This document shows, piece after piece, positions 5,408 to 5,721 of a stretch of 5,721 nucleotides of DNA; the first letter of the stretch is position 1; every line of letters starts with the position of its first letter. The notes beneath the pieces are model-generated. The model made no database searches. It had not been told where the DNA came from and saw nothing but the letters and a program-made list of their open reading frames with translations. The position numbers were made by a program, and so were the translations under genes. The DNA comes from Clostridia bacterium. Lineage in GTDB: Bacteria > Bacillota_A > Clostridia > Peptostreptococcales > Anaerovoracaceae. The stretch lies in NCBI GenBank assembly GCA_024403175.1, contig JAKSSI010000095.1, forward strand, positions 1-5,721, read 5' to 3'.

Positions 5408-5721
5408 ATGTTTAAGAAGTTAGTTTCAACAATTTTAATTATGGCAATACTTCTTCAGTGCAGCGCACTGACTGTTTTTGCTGACTCCGAAATTGTTGAA
5501 ATTTTAGACATTGAAGCCGCTACAGTTGCCACAAGCACAGATCTTCCAGCACCTGTAGAAAAGACAGAAGATGTTAAGGAACCTGAAGAAAAGATTGAAA
5601 CTCCAACAGAAGAACCGGCTGAAGAACCGGCTGAAGCTCCTGAAGAAGAGAAGACTGAGGCTCCAATTGAAACTCCTGTAGAAGAAAAGGCTGAAGTTCC
5701 AACTGAAGAAAAGACTGAAAC
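5408..5721 (+). CDS. Secreted or surface protein with acidic Pro/Glu/Thr repeats (N-terminal part)
   Basis: The reading frame starts at an ATG preceded by AGAGG (5399-5403) and runs off the window after 104 codons with no stop. Residues 1-25 form a classical Sec signal peptide: basic FKK, a hydrophobic core, and VFA before D26 as the predicted signal peptidase I site. C18 is not in a lipobox, because Q precedes it. From about residue 48 the chain becomes low-complexity, built of Glu, Pro, Thr, Lys and Ala with recurring P-x-E-E-K-x-E units (for example PVEEKAE at 90-96 and PTEEKTE at 98-104). Such stretches are typical of stalks or wall-spanning parts of Gram-positive surface proteins. No anchor or functional domain is in view, so the function is unknown. 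The upstream c-di-GMP riboswitch suggests a role in adhesion, biofilm or surface remodelling. Confidence 0.85.
   Translation, partial: MFKKLVSTILIMAILLQCSALTVFADSEIVEILDIEAATVATSTDLPAPVEKTEDVKEPEEKIETPTEEPAEEPAEAPEEEKTEAPIETPVEEKAEVPTEEKTE
5609..5632 (+). repeat. Perfect tandem 12-base repeat inside the surface-protein gene
   Basis: GAAGAACCGGCT occurs twice head to tail (5609-5620 and 5621-5632), encoding E-E-P-A twice. It lies in a wider field of imperfect repeats of about 24 bases built around GAAGAAAAG-x-CTGAA (from about 5672 to the window end). Exact copies next to degenerate ones suggest recent slippage or unequal recombination in the repeat region. Confidence 0.7.

Noticed and set aside
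5459..5464. Cysteine near the end of the signal peptide, suggesting a lipoprotein.
   Set aside because: The residues before it (L-L-Q) do not form a lipobox, and a good signal peptidase I site (VFA) follows.
1..5721. Search for CRISPR repeats, tRNA or rRNA genes, transposases and attachment sites.
   Set aside because: No regularly spaced palindromic repeats, cloverleaf sequences, recombinase motifs or flanking duplications were seen.

Overview
The window looks like chromosome of a moderately AT-rich, low-GC Gram-positive anaerobe, most likely a clostridial (Lachnospiraceae-like) gut or rumen bacterium. This rests on strong AAGGAG-type ribosome binding sites, sigma-A-like promoters, GC-stem/T-tract terminators, a class-I cyclic di-GMP (GEMM-I) riboswitch and an acidic Pro/Glu/Thr-rich secreted protein. 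The genus cannot be fixed from the sequence alone.

Layout. Bases 58-1350 (minus strand) hold an NhaC-family Na+/H+ (or organic-acid/Na+) antiporter. A 98-base divergent intergenic region follows. It carries a good promoter reading rightward, framed by a perfect 9-base inverted repeat. Bases 1449-5144 are a tight three-gene operon on the plus strand. Its first gene is a 696-residue cytoplasmic protein with PAS-like sensory regions and a C-terminal HD-GYP c-di-GMP phosphodiesterase. Seven bases later comes a 222-residue YcgR-like PilZ c-di-GMP receptor. Overlapping the PilZ stop codon by one base is a 309-residue single-pass membrane protein whose outer domain faintly resembles TasA/camelysin-type surface proteins. 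An intrinsic terminator closes the operon.

Bases 5145-5407 are dense with regulation. The terminator hairpin carries a perfect TTGACA -35 box in its loop, which serves a promoter with 17-base spacing. That promoter drives a leader containing a c-di-GMP-I aptamer followed by two consecutive terminator hairpins. The leader precedes a gene, cut by the window edge, for a secreted protein with a signal peptide and short Glu/Pro/Lys/Thr repeats.

How it fits together (inference). One locus encodes a c-di-GMP degrading enzyme, a c-di-GMP binding protein translationally coupled to a membrane/surface protein, and a c-di-GMP-sensing RNA in front of a likely cell-surface protein. The aptamer P1 strand overlaps the first terminator arm, and that terminator's other arm can pair with the second hairpin. 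This predicts that c-di-GMP turns the surface gene ON by relieving both terminators. The assembly as a whole, and the membrane protein in particular, are the most interesting parts.
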